From positions 868,001-932,000 of the forward strand of contig CAWEYW010000009.1 in assembly GCA_963813415.1 (NCBI GenBank): 64,000 nt of DNA, in the 5' to 3' direction. Origin of the DNA: CAIWHR01 sp963813415 (lineage in GTDB: Bacteria > Pseudomonadota > Gammaproteobacteria > Burkholderiales > Casimicrobiaceae). The notes beneath the pieces were generated by a model that saw only the letters and a program-made list of their open reading frames with translations, was not told the origin of the DNA and did not search any database. Positions 35,614 through 42,732 of the stretch are shown here, one piece after another (position 1 is the first letter of the stretch; each line of letters starts with the position of its first letter). A program made the translations under genes and the position numbers.

Positions 35614-37245
35614 CTACTCGATGGCGTTCGTCGACTTCGCCTGCTCGCGCAGGACGAATTTCTGGATCTTGCCGGTGGACGTCTTCGGCAGGTCCCCGAA
35701 CACCACGCGCTTCGGCGCCTTGAAGCGCGCAAGATGCACGCGGCAATGCTCGATGAGCTCCGCTTCGGTGGTGGTTGCGCCGGGCTTGAGCTCGACGAAC
35801 GCGCACGGCGTCTCACCCCACTTGGGGTCGGGCTGCGCCACGACCGCCGCGGCGAGCACCGCGGGGTGGCGGTAGAGCGTGTCCTCGACTTCCAGCGAGC
35901 TGATGTTCTCGCCGCCCGAGATGATGATGTCCTTGGAGCGGTCCTTGATCTTCACGTAGCCGTCTGCCTGCATCACGGCAAGATCGCCGGAATGGAACCA
36001 GCCGCCGGCGAAAGCCTCCGCCGTCGCCGCGGGATTCTTGAGATAACCCTTCATGGTGATGTTGCCGCGGAACATGATCTCGCCCATGGTCTCGCCGTCC
36101 CACGGCACCTCGCGCATAGTCTCGGGATCCATCACCGTCATGCCCTCCTCGCACGTGTAGCGCACGCCCTGGCGGCCGTTGCGCTCGGTGCGCGCGGCGA
36201 TATCGAGCGTGCCCCACGCGTCGTGCTTCGCGCACACCGCTGCAGGGCCATAGGTCTCGGTCAGGCCGTACACGTGCGTGATGTCGAAGCCCATGCGCTC
36301 CATGCCTTCGATCACGGCGGCGGGCGGAGCCGCGCCGGCCACCAGGCAGTGGACCACGTGATCGATGCCCGCCTTCCACTCCGCCGGCGCGTTGATCAGT
36401 GCATTGTGAACGATCGGGGCGCCGCAGTAGTGCGTCACGCGGTGCGCGCGGATCGCGTCGAGGATCAGTTTCGGGTCCACCTTGCGCAGGCACACGTTGG
36501 TGCCGGCGTTGGCAGCAAGGGTCCATGGGAAGCACCAGCCGTTGCAGTGGAACATCGGCAGCGTCCACAGATAGGTCGCATGGCGGGGCATGCCCCAGTC
36601 GATGATGTTCGACAGCGCGTTGAGATACGCGCCCCGGTGGTGGTACACGACGCCCTTGGGATTGCCGGTGGTGCCCGAGGTGTAGTTAAGCGCGACGGCC
36701 TGCCACTCGTCGCTCGGCAGCTCCCAGGCGAACTCGGGGTCGCCGCCGGCGATGAAGGCCTCGTAATCCGTGTCGCCCAGCCGCTCGCCGCCGGGACCTT
36801 CGCTGTCGACGATGTCGATCACCCGCGGCGGCGCCTGGAGCTGCGCGAGCGCACGCTTCACCGTCGGCGCAAATTCCACGTCGGCCAGCAAGACCTTCGC
36901 TTCGCCGTGGCGGAGCATGAACGCAATCGCATCGGCATCGAGCCGTGTGTTGAGGGTGTTGAGAACGCCGCCGGTCATCGGCACGCCGAAATGCGCCTCG
37001 ACCATCTCCGGGGTGTTGGCCGCCATCACGGCAACGGTGTCGCCCACGCCGATGCCGGCGCGTGCCAGCGCCGAGGCGAGCTGCCGGCAGCGCGCATAGG
37101 TCTCGCACCACGTGTAGCGCCGCGCGCCATGGATGACGGCGGGGTGGGCGGGATAGGTGTACGCCGTCCGGGCAATCAGCGAGATCGGACTGAGCGGCGC
37201 GTAATTCGCAGCGTTGCGATCGAGGTCCTGTTCGAAAGGATTCAT
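35614..37245 (-). CDS. AMP-forming acyl-CoA synthetase (fatty-acyl-CoA ligase family)
   Basis: 543-residue ANL-superfamily ligase that activates a carboxylic acid to its CoA thioester through an acyl-AMP. Core motifs: P-loop YTSGTTGNPKGVVYHHRG, then HVYGLTETYGP, then WFHSGDLAVMQADGYVKIKD and the C-terminal catalytic Lys in KTSTGKIQKFVLRE. Similar to medium/long-chain and 3-methylmercaptopropionate-type ligases. Chain-length preference cannot be read. ATG at 37243-37245. First gene of a unit running into the crotonase and probably the liv transporter. Confidence 0.92.
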   Translation of the reverse strand: MNPFEQDLDRNAANYAPLSPISLIARTAYTYPAHPAVIHGARRYTWCETYARCRQLASALARAGIGVGDTVAVMAANTPEMVEAHFGVPMTGGVLNTLNTRLDADAIAFMLRHGEAKVLLADVEFAPTVKRALAQLQAPPRVIDIVDSEGPGGERLGDTDYEAFIAGGDPEFAWELPSDEWQAVALNYTSGTTGNPKGVVYHHRGAYLNALSNIIDWGMPRHATYLWTLPMFHCNGWCFPWTLAANAGTNVCLRKVDPKLILDAIRAHRVTHYCGAPIVHNALINAPAEWKAGIDHVVHCLVAGAAPPAAVIEGMERMGFDITHVYGLTETYGPAAVCAKHDAWGTLDIAARTERNGRQGVRYTCEEGMTVMDPETMREVPWDGETMGEIMFRGNITMKGYLKNPAATAEAFAGGWFHSGDLAVMQADGYVKIKDRSKDIIISGGENISSLEVEDTLYRHPAVLAAAVVAQPDPKWGETPCAFVELKPGATTTEAELIEHCRVHLARFKAPKRVVFGDLPKTSTGKIQKFVLREQAKSTNAIE

Positions 37246-37380
37246 GGTCTTGTCGCAGTGGGCGAGTGGTTCCGCGGGCAGGTGCCATCATACTGCGCGT
37301 ATCGCCGCGGTACGCCGGGGTTGCTTGCCCCCGCCTCGGCCATCTCGTATGCTGCGGCGCCTTGTCACGGAAGGTGCATC

Positions 37381-37935
37381 ATGGGTCACCGGCTTTCGAA
37401 GATTGTCACGCGCACCGGCGACGCCGGTACCACCGGGCTCGGTGATGGGTCGCGCACGGCCAAGGATTCGCCCCGCATCACGGCCATCGGCGAAGTCGAC
37501 GAGCTCAACTCGACTCTCGGCGTACTGCTTGCCGAACCGGTGCCCGATGCGATCGCGGCAACGCTGCGCGAGGTGCAGCACGACCTTTTCGACCTCGGTG
37601 GCGAGCTCTCGATTCCCGGCTACGTCGCGGTCACCGACGCGCACGTCGCGCGCCTCGAGGATGCGGTGGAGGATCTCAACGCGGGCTTGTCGCCGCTCAA
37701 GGAATTCATCCTGCCGGGCGGCAGCCGGCCGGCGGCGCTCGCCCATGTATCCCGCACGGTGTGCCGGCGGGCCGAGCGCGCCGTCGTCGCCCTGGGTGCC
37801 GCCGAGACGGTGAGCGATCCCGCCCGGCGCTATCTCAACCGCCTGTCCGACCTCCTGTTCGTCATGGCGCGCGCCCTGAACCGGGCCAACGGCGGCAGCG
37901 ACGTGCTCTGGCAGCGGCAGCGCACGGGCGACTGA
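37381..37935 (+). CDS. PduO-type cob(I)alamin adenosyltransferase
   Basis: 184-residue trimeric adenosyltransferase that transfers the adenosyl group of ATP to cob(I)alamin to give coenzyme B12. Motifs: N-terminal ATP loop KIVTRTGDAGTTGLGDGS, EVDELNSTLGVL, and the C-terminal CRRAERAVVALG and YLNRLSDLLFVMARALN. ATG at 37381-37383. Divergent from the acyl-CoA synthetase across 135 bases. No B12 enzyme or riboswitch is seen in the window. Confidence 0.94.
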   Translation: MGHRLSKIVTRTGDAGTTGLGDGSRTAKDSPRITAIGEVDELNSTLGVLLAEPVPDAIAATLREVQHDLFDLGGELSIPGYVAVTDAHVARLEDAVEDLNAGLSPLKEFILPGGSRPAALAHVSRTVCRRAERAVVALGAAETVSDPARRYLNRLSDLLFVMARALNRANGGSDVLWQRQRTGD

Positions 37936-37970
37936 CGCGTCCAAAGGCGCCTGCGGCGCGTACAGGGAGC

Positions 37971-38564
37971 ATGGCAACCACCCCGCAACGCAGCGCCGCA
38001 CTGGCCGATCTCCTGGCCCGCACCGCGCTCGCCGACCAGGCGGCATTTGCGGAGCTGTACCGCCTCACTTCCGGCGCGCTCTACGGGGTGGCCGTGCGCA
38101 TGCTGCGCGATGGGGCGGCCGCGGAGGAGGTCCTGCAGGACGTGTTCGTCAGCATCTGGCATCACGCAGGGACCTATGCCGCGACCAAGAGCCAGCCGCT
38201 CACGTGGCTCACGAGCATCGTGCGCAACCGCTGCCTCGATCATCTGAGGCGCCGTGGTCCCGATACGGTGACCCTCACGCGCGACGGCGGCGAGGATGCC
38301 GAACCCGATCTCGATTTCCCCTCGGACCATCCGACGCCCCTGGACATGCTGCTGACCGGCGCGGAAAGCCAGTCGGTGCGCGATTGCGTCGAGGCGCTGG
38401 ACGGCGGGCAGAAGCAGGCGATCGCGCTCGCGTTCTACCAGGGACTGAGCCACGCCGAGCTTGCGCGGCAGCTCCGCGAGCCGCTGGGAACCGTCAAGTC
38501 TTGGGTGCGCCGCGGTCTCGAACGCCTGCGCCAGTGCCTCGACCGGTCGGGCTACGTGCACTAG
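37971..38564 (+). CDS. ECF-family RNA polymerase sigma factor
   Basis: 197 residues with sigma region 2 (ALYGVAVRMLRDGAAAEEVL, then QDVFVSIWHHAG) and region 4 (HAELARQLREPLGTVKSWVRRG helix-turn-helix), joined by a loop and lacking region 3, as expected for an ECF (SigK-like) factor. AGGGAGC directly precedes the ATG (37971). The next gene, four bases on, encodes its likely anti-sigma factor. The regulon is unknown; the two small paralogous genes just downstream are candidates. Confidence 0.93.
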   Translation: MATTPQRSAALADLLARTALADQAAFAELYRLTSGALYGVAVRMLRDGAAAEEVLQDVFVSIWHHAGTYAATKSQPLTWLTSIVRNRCLDHLRRRGPDTVTLTRDGGEDAEPDLDFPSDHPTPLDMLLTGAESQSVRDCVEALDGGQKQAIALAFYQGLSHAELARQLREPLGTVKSWVRRGLERLRQCLDRSGYVH

Positions 38565-38568
38565 CGCC

Positions 38569-39282
38569 ATGGATCTCGGTCATCCCGATCGTGGCCGGCG
38601 CCTCGATGCCCTCGCAGCGGAATACGCCCTGGGCACGCTCTCGCCGCGCGCGCGCCGGCGTCTCGCGACCATCGCCCGGCAGGATGCACGCGTCGCCGTG
38701 GCCTTGCGACGCTGGGAGTATCGCCTGGCGGGCCTCGCCGAGGGCGTCCCGGCCGTCACCCCGGCGCCGCGGGTATGGGAAAACATCCGGGGGCGGCTGG
38801 GCATCGCCGAAGTGCCCGACGCCCGGCGCACCCGCTGGTGGGCGAATCTGCCGTTGTGGCGCGGACTCGCCACGGCGGGTTTCGCGCTGGCGGTCGTGCT
38901 GGGCGTCTTGCTGCTGGCGGTTCCCGGCCGCGAACCCGCCGAAGCGCTCGTCGTCGTGCTCGCCGGCCAGGACGCGCGTCCGGCCCTCGTCGCTTCCGCT
39001 GCGCCGGGCAGCCGCGTCCTGCTGGTGAAAGCCGTTACGAGCGTGCCAGTCGCCGCCGGCCGCACCCTGGAGCTGTGGGCGTTGCCGGAAGGCCGCAACC
39101 CGCAGTCCCTGGGTCTCGTTCCGGCAACGGGTGTGGTGCGCCTGTCGTTGCCACGCCCAGCCGCAGCCACGCTGCAAGACGTGCCGGCGCTCGCGATCAG
39201 TCTCGAACCCGCCGGCGGCTCGCCGACCGGCTTGCCGACCGGCCCCGTGCTCTACAGCGGCGCGGTGCAGCGTCTCTACTGA
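38569..39282 (+). CDS. Membrane-anchored anti-sigma factor (RskA type)
   Basis: 237 residues. The N-terminal cytoplasmic sigma-binding helix bundle (LAAEYALGTLSPRARRRLA and RRWEYRLAGLAE) is followed by one transmembrane helix (about residues 100-123, GLATAGFALAVVLGVLLLAV) and a periplasmic anti-sigma-K (RskA) domain ending PVLYSGAVQRLY. No HxxxCxxC zinc motif is visible. Starts four bases after the sigma gene and is presumably coexpressed with it to hold it inactive at the membrane. Confidence 0.9.
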   Translation: MDLGHPDRGRRLDALAAEYALGTLSPRARRRLATIARQDARVAVALRRWEYRLAGLAEGVPAVTPAPRVWENIRGRLGIAEVPDARRTRWWANLPLWRGLATAGFALAVVLGVLLLAVPGREPAEALVVVLAGQDARPALVASAAPGSRVLLVKAVTSVPVAAGRTLELWALPEGRNPQSLGLVPATGVVRLSLPRPAAATLQDVPALAISLEPAGGSPTGLPTGPVLYSGAVQRLY

Positions 39283-39291
39283 CCGCGCTCC

Positions 39292-39321
39292 AAAAGAGAA
39301 CGGCCGGACATTGCCCGGCCG
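39292..39321 (-). terminator. Intrinsic terminator of the first small paralogue
   Basis: Inverted repeat CGGCCGG/CCGGCCG (39301-39307 and 39315-39321). On the minus strand it is followed by TTCTCTTTT. It lies between the convergent anti-sigma gene and the 86-residue gene, and closely resembles the terminator of the second paralogue at 39852-39883. Confidence 0.75.
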
Positions 39322-39346
39322 CGTCGCATGACCACGTGTTTCGCGA

Positions 39347-39607
39347 TCAGCTGCGCCCGGCGCCCCGTTCGGCATCGTTGAGCGCAGCCTTGTCGTTGCG
39401 CACGCCGATCACTTCGATGCGTGATGGAACGATCGCGACTTCGATCGGCGCACCCTGCCGCGCTCGTGCGGCCAGGAGTTCCACGTCGGTCCCCGGCGTG
39501 GCATTGGCCGGCAGGAGCACTGCGATCGCCAGCGTGACAGCCGTGGCGAATACCGCGGCGATGGCGGCCAGGGCCGGAACGGCGAGGTGTTGTCGTTGGC
39601 GTTTCAT
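39347..39607 (-). CDS. Small membrane or exported protein, paralogue of the gene at 39902-40162
   Basis: 86 residues. A basic N-terminus (MKRQRQHLA) leads into a hydrophobic segment (about residues 9-33, AAVFATAVTLAIAVLLP), read as a signal anchor or signal peptide. A polar tail follows, containing VEVAIVPSRIEVIGVR-like sequence (IEVAIVPSRIEVIGVRNDKA). AAGGAGC lies seven bases before the ATG (39605-39607). The tail motif and length are shared with the tandem paralogue. No known domain recognised. Possibly under control of the adjacent ECF sigma factor, as inference only. Confidence 0.7.
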   Translation of the reverse strand: MKRQRQHLAVPALAAIAAVFATAVTLAIAVLLPANATPGTDVELLAARARQGAPIEVAIVPSRIEVIGVRNDKAALNDAERGAGRS

Positions 39608-39729
39608 GAGTGCTCCTTACGATGAAGTTGCCGCAGGTCGCGAATGCGTTGTCGTTTGCGGTTACGAGCCTTGGATGCAGCGAGTTCGGCATCCGGATTC
39701 ACGCGCGTGCGCCGCATTGCCGATTGCAT
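39604..39729 (-). CDS. Short basic open frame overlapping the first small paralogue
   Basis: 41 codons from ATG at 39727-39729, with a TGA that overlaps the start of the 86-residue gene by four bases. The product is basic (ASKARNRKRQRIRDLRQ). Its NPDAELAASKAR segment matches NPKRQLDASKGR encoded in the same position upstream of the second paralogue, where the frame is fused rather than overlapping. This could be a coupled leader peptide or the decayed 5' part of a longer ancestral gene. Confidence 0.35.
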   Translation of the reverse strand: MQSAMRRTRVNPDAELAASKARNRKRQRIRDLRQLHRKEHS

Positions 39730-39851
39730 GTGGTGTCATGTCACCCATCGTAGGTGTGCGCGGCGAGAGGCTCAACGCCCACGCGACGAAGGCGTCGAAA
39801 TGCGGCGCGAGCGCCACCAGTTCCCGACAAAGCGCACGCGCGGCCTGCGCC

Positions 39852-39883
39852 AAAACAAAACGGCCGGGCATGTGCCCGGCCGT
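39852..39883 (-). terminator. Intrinsic terminator of the second small paralogue
   Basis: GC-rich inverted repeat CGGCCGGGCA/TGCCCGGCCG (39861-39882). On the minus strand it is followed by TTTTGTTTTG. It ends 19 bases after the stop of the 39902-40162 gene. The stem is nearly the same as that at 39292-39321, which supports duplication of gene and terminator together. Confidence 0.85.
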
Positions 39884-39901
39884 CGAGTGCGTAGGTGTGC
39901 T

Positions 39902-40162
39902 TCAGGCGGGCAGCGTGTCGTGTCCCGCCAGGTTGTGGGCCGATTTGGCTTTGGCGGTGCGAAAGCCGATCACCTCGATGCGCGACGGCACGATCGCGAT
40001 CTCCACGGCGGGACGCGAGAGTGCGCCCTGCGCCATCGGATCGGTGTTGGGCATCGTGCGCGCGGGTAGCAGCACCGCGACGGCCAGCGTGACGAGCGTA
40101 GCGATTGCTGCGGCGATGGCGCCGACGGCCGAGGTCGAGGTGGGGAGTCGATAGTCTTGCAT
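39902..40162 (-). CDS. Small membrane or exported protein, second paralogue
   Basis: 86 residues, the same length as its neighbour. A hydrophobic segment at about residues 10-34 (IAAAIATLVTLAVAVLLPA) is followed by VEIAIVPSRIEVIGFRTAKA, matching the paralogue's IEVAIVPSRIEVIGVR. ATG at 40160-40162 with AAGGAG seven bases upstream. The frame is also open further upstream to 40306; that extension contains the NPKRQLDASKGR segment. Function unknown. Confidence 0.7.
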   Translation of the reverse strand: MQDYRLPTSTSAVGAIAAAIATLVTLAVAVLLPARTMPNTDPMAQGALSRPAVEIAIVPSRIEVIGFRTAKAKSAHNLAGHDTLPA

Positions 40163-40533
40163 GACTGCTCCTTGCCGTGAGTCGCCCCGGGTGGTGCCCG
40201 GCGGGCGGTGATTGTCGAGCGTACGACCCTTCGATGCGTCGAGCTGCCGTTTTGGATTCAACTGCCCGGCTTCAAGCGGGAATCCAGCCGGGCGTTCACG
40301 ATTCACTTGCTTGCGTTTCCGCCGATGCCCCGGGCCGCGGTCGATCTGTTTGCATCGTAGGCCTCCCCGTGGCGCTCCTCAAGATGCCTGCGACGAACGG
40401 GCCCAAAACACTGGCAAACGCCGTGGGGAGCGGACGAAATGCGCGACGGGTGGCGCGCGATGCCCCGAGCCGGCATCGAAGCGCCGGCCCCCGTAGTGCC
40501 AGGCGCGTCGGGAGCGGCCGCGAAGCGCCGCCG
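40163..40533. other. 371-bp intergenic region between cysS and the second small paralogue
   Basis: No convincing full gene. It holds the in-frame upstream extension of the small paralogue (minus strand, 40163-40306). There are two hairpins without T-runs: CCCGGCT/AGCCGGG at 40265-40292, and GATGCC/GGCATC at 40459-40477, 56 bases past the cysS stop. The 9-mer CATCGTAGG at 40353-40361 also occurs at 39746-39754 upstream of the first paralogue and may be a shared control site. Confidence 0.5.
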
Positions 40534-41919
40534 CTAGCGCTTTTTCAGATCGTAGCCTTCGGGGCGGTCGGCCATTTCCCAGCCTGCTGCATGCAGGGCC
40601 GCCCGCAGGCGGTCGGCTTCGCCCCAATTGCGCGCCTTGCGCGCCGCGAGGCGTTCCTCGGCGAGTGCCTGGATCCCCGCCGGCACGACGAGCGCCTGGG
40701 GCGCCCAGGCGGCAAGACCCAGCCCGAACACCTGGTCGAAGGCCGCCAGCGTCGCGCGCTTCACCCCCGGTGGCAGGTCGCCACGGAGCACCTCCCAGGC
40801 GACAGCGAGGGCGCGCGGCAGGTTGAGGTCGTCGTTGACGTGCGCGGTGAACCGCTCGACGGCACTCCCGTCCGGCGCGCTGCCGTCGTCCGGCAACGCA
40901 TGGAACGCGGTGCGCATGCGCTCCAGTCCGGTAGCCGCGGCCTCGAGCGCCTCCCACGTGAAGTTGAGCTGCGTGCGGTAGTGCGCCGTCAGGCACAGGT
41001 AACGATAGGCGAGCGGATCGTGACCGCGGTCGATGATCGACTGCACGCGCAGGAATTCGCCCGCCGATTTCGCCATTTTGGCGTCGTTCAGCAACAGGAA
41101 ATAGCCGTGCAGCCAGAAATTGGCGAGCCGGGTGCCGACGCGGGCCTCGGTCTGCGCGATCTCGTTGGTGTGATGCACCGGAATGTGGTCTTCGCCGCCG
41201 CAGTGCACGTCGAAGAAGTCGCCAAGGTACTTCTGCGCCATCGCCGAGCACTCGATGTGCCACCCCGGGAAGCCGGGGCCCCAGGGGCTGTCCCATTCCA
41301 TCTGGCGGTGCTCCCCGGGAGCGGAGAACTTCCACAGCGCGAAATCCGTGGCATGGCGCTTCTCGCCCACATCCACGCGCCGGCCCGCGTCGAGCCCCTT
41401 GATGTCGAGCCGCGCGAGGTGCCCGTAATCGGACTGGCGGGCGGTATCGAAGTAGATGCCGTCGCTCGTGCGATACGCGAAGCCGTTCTTTTCGATGTCC
41501 GCGATGAACGCGATCTGCTCGGGGATGTGATCCGTCGCGCGGCATAGCACGGTCGGCGGCTCGAGGTTCAACCGCCGCATGTCGTCCAGGAATGCATCGG
41601 TGTAGAGCTTCGCGATCTCCCAGGCGGTCTTGCCCGCGCGGCGCGCGCCTTTCTCCATCTTGTCCTCGCCCGTGTCGGCGTCGGAGGTGAGATGCCCCAC
41701 GTCGGTGATGTTCATCACGTGCCGCACGCGATGGCCATTCCACGCAAGCACGCGCTTCAGCACGTCCTCGAACAGGAAGGTGCGGAAGTTGCCGATGTGC
41801 TGGTAGTCGTAGACGGTCGGCCCGCAGGTGTACATGCCCACCGCGTGGGCGGGATCGAGTGGCTCGAACGTGCGCAGGGAACGCGTGTAATTGTCGTAGA
41901 GCGTGAGAGGTGAGGACAT
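40534..41919 (-). CDS. cysS: Cysteinyl-tRNA synthetase
   Basis: 461-residue class I aminoacyl-tRNA synthetase that charges tRNA-Cys. The HIGH-like motif is in TCGPTVYDYQHIGNFRT and the KMSKS motif is KMAKS in LLNDAKMAKSAGEFL. The zinc site includes CGPTVYD Cys and the WHIECSAMA plus GGEDHIPVHHTNE region. ATG at 41917-41919 is used; ATG at 41926-41928 would add three residues. No clear Shine-Dalgarno sequence. An intrinsic terminator reading in the same direction ends two bases before the earlier ATG. Confidence 0.96.
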   Translation of the reverse strand: MSSPLTLYDNYTRSLRTFEPLDPAHAVGMYTCGPTVYDYQHIGNFRTFLFEDVLKRVLAWNGHRVRHVMNITDVGHLTSDADTGEDKMEKGARRAGKTAWEIAKLYTDAFLDDMRRLNLEPPTVLCRATDHIPEQIAFIADIEKNGFAYRTSDGIYFDTARQSDYGHLARLDIKGLDAGRRVDVGEKRHATDFALWKFSAPGEHRQMEWDSPWGPGFPGWHIECSAMAQKYLGDFFDVHCGGEDHIPVHHTNEIAQTEARVGTRLANFWLHGYFLLLNDAKMAKSAGEFLRVQSIIDRGHDPLAYRYLCLTAHYRTQLNFTWEALEAAATGLERMRTAFHALPDDGSAPDGSAVERFTAHVNDDLNLPRALAVAWEVLRGDLPPGVKRATLAAFDQVFGLGLAAWAPQALVVPAGIQALAEERLAARKARNWGEADRLRAALHAAGWEMADRPEGYDLKKR

Positions 41920-41929
41920 GGGAACCATC

Positions 41930-41958
41930 AAAAAAAAGCCGCCAATCGAGTCGGCGGC
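41930..41958 (-). terminator. Intrinsic terminator abutting the cysS start
   Basis: Minus strand: stem GCCGCC/GGCGGC around a 9-nt loop, then eight T residues (complement of 41930-41937). The T-run ends one base before ATG 41926-41928. It lies 136 bases after the upstream GNAT gene on the same strand, so it may simply end that transcript. Its direct contact with the cysS start also allows a transcription-attenuation role. Confidence 0.75.
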
Positions 41959-42093
41959 CTCGGCTGCGGAAGCGCTACCTGCGCCCGGGCGGCGGCCGTT
42001 CCGGGCGGAACATCCGGCGGGGACGACAGGACACGCGGCGATGCGCAGGCATGCTGCGCATCGTAGCGAAACGGTCCGGTGCCGGCAAGGCGG

Positions 42094-42597
42094 CTACAAC
42101 GCGCGGGCCATGACGTAGTCGTCCATCACGAACCCCCCGCCGATGTCGATGACCACCGTCTCGCGGACGTCGAAGCCACGCTTGCGGTAGGCGGCCTGCG
42201 CGCCGGTGTTGTGCCGGTTCACGTTCAGCACCAGGGTCTGCGCGCCCTGGCCGCGGGCAAGGTCGCAGACGCGCTCGATCAGCCGCCCGCCGATCCCGCC
42301 CCGCTGCCGATCGGGATCGACGTAGAGTTTGTCGAGCTTCACCTCGCCTGCGCGCGGCCCGTTCATCCAGGCCGCGAAGCCGATCAGCGCTTCGCCCTCG
42401 CGCGCCAGCTCGAGACCGGCATCGTCACTGCCGATGAACGTGCGCAGCGCTTCCGTGGCGTAGCCGCGCTCGAGCATGTAGTCGATCTGCGCCAGGCTGA
42501 TGATGCCCGGGTAGTGGGCGCGCCAGACACGCGCGGCGAGCTGTTGGACGGCCGGCACATCCGCGAGCCCGGCTGGCCGGAGGACAACCTCATCCAT
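42094..42597 (-). CDS. GNAT-family N-acetyltransferase
   Basis: 167-residue acetyl-CoA-dependent acyltransferase. Motif A is seen as KLYVDPDRQRGGIGGRLIE (the acetyl-CoA pyrophosphate loop) and motif B as VNRHNTGAQAAYRKRGF. The N-terminus VVLRPAGLADVPAVQQLA is typical of the fold. ATG at 42595-42597 (MDEVVLRPAG). The acceptor substrate is unknown. Divergent from the arn operon across 135 bases, with no gene between it and the cysS terminator. Confidence 0.88.
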   Translation of the reverse strand: MDEVVLRPAGLADVPAVQQLAARVWRAHYPGIISLAQIDYMLERGYATEALRTFIGSDDAGLELAREGEALIGFAAWMNGPRAGEVKLDKLYVDPDRQRGGIGGRLIERVCDLARGQGAQTLVLNVNRHNTGAQAAYRKRGFDVRETVVIDIGGGFVMDDYVMARAL

Positions 42598-42685
42598 GGT
42601 CACATGGCAGCGAAATCGACCGGCTGAGGCTACCACGCGTGCCCGGCGTCCGCGTCACAGCAGTCGCGGCGCGCGTCAAGCGCGG

Positions 42686-42691
42686 TAGAAT
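42686..42691 (+). promoter_or_regulatory. Possible -10 element for the arn operon
   Basis: TAGAAT on the plus strand, 41 bases before the first arn ATG (42733). No good -35 hexamer is found at the normal spacing, so the call rests on the -10 match and location only. Confidence 0.3.
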
Positions 42692-42732
42692 TCGCGCGCC
42701 CGCCGGCCCGCTGCCGGCGCGTGCCCCGTCCC

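Noticed and set aside
37246..37380. Cobalamin riboswitch before the adenosyltransferase
   Set aside because: The divergent gap is only 135 bases, and no B12-box-like sequence or long fold was seen.
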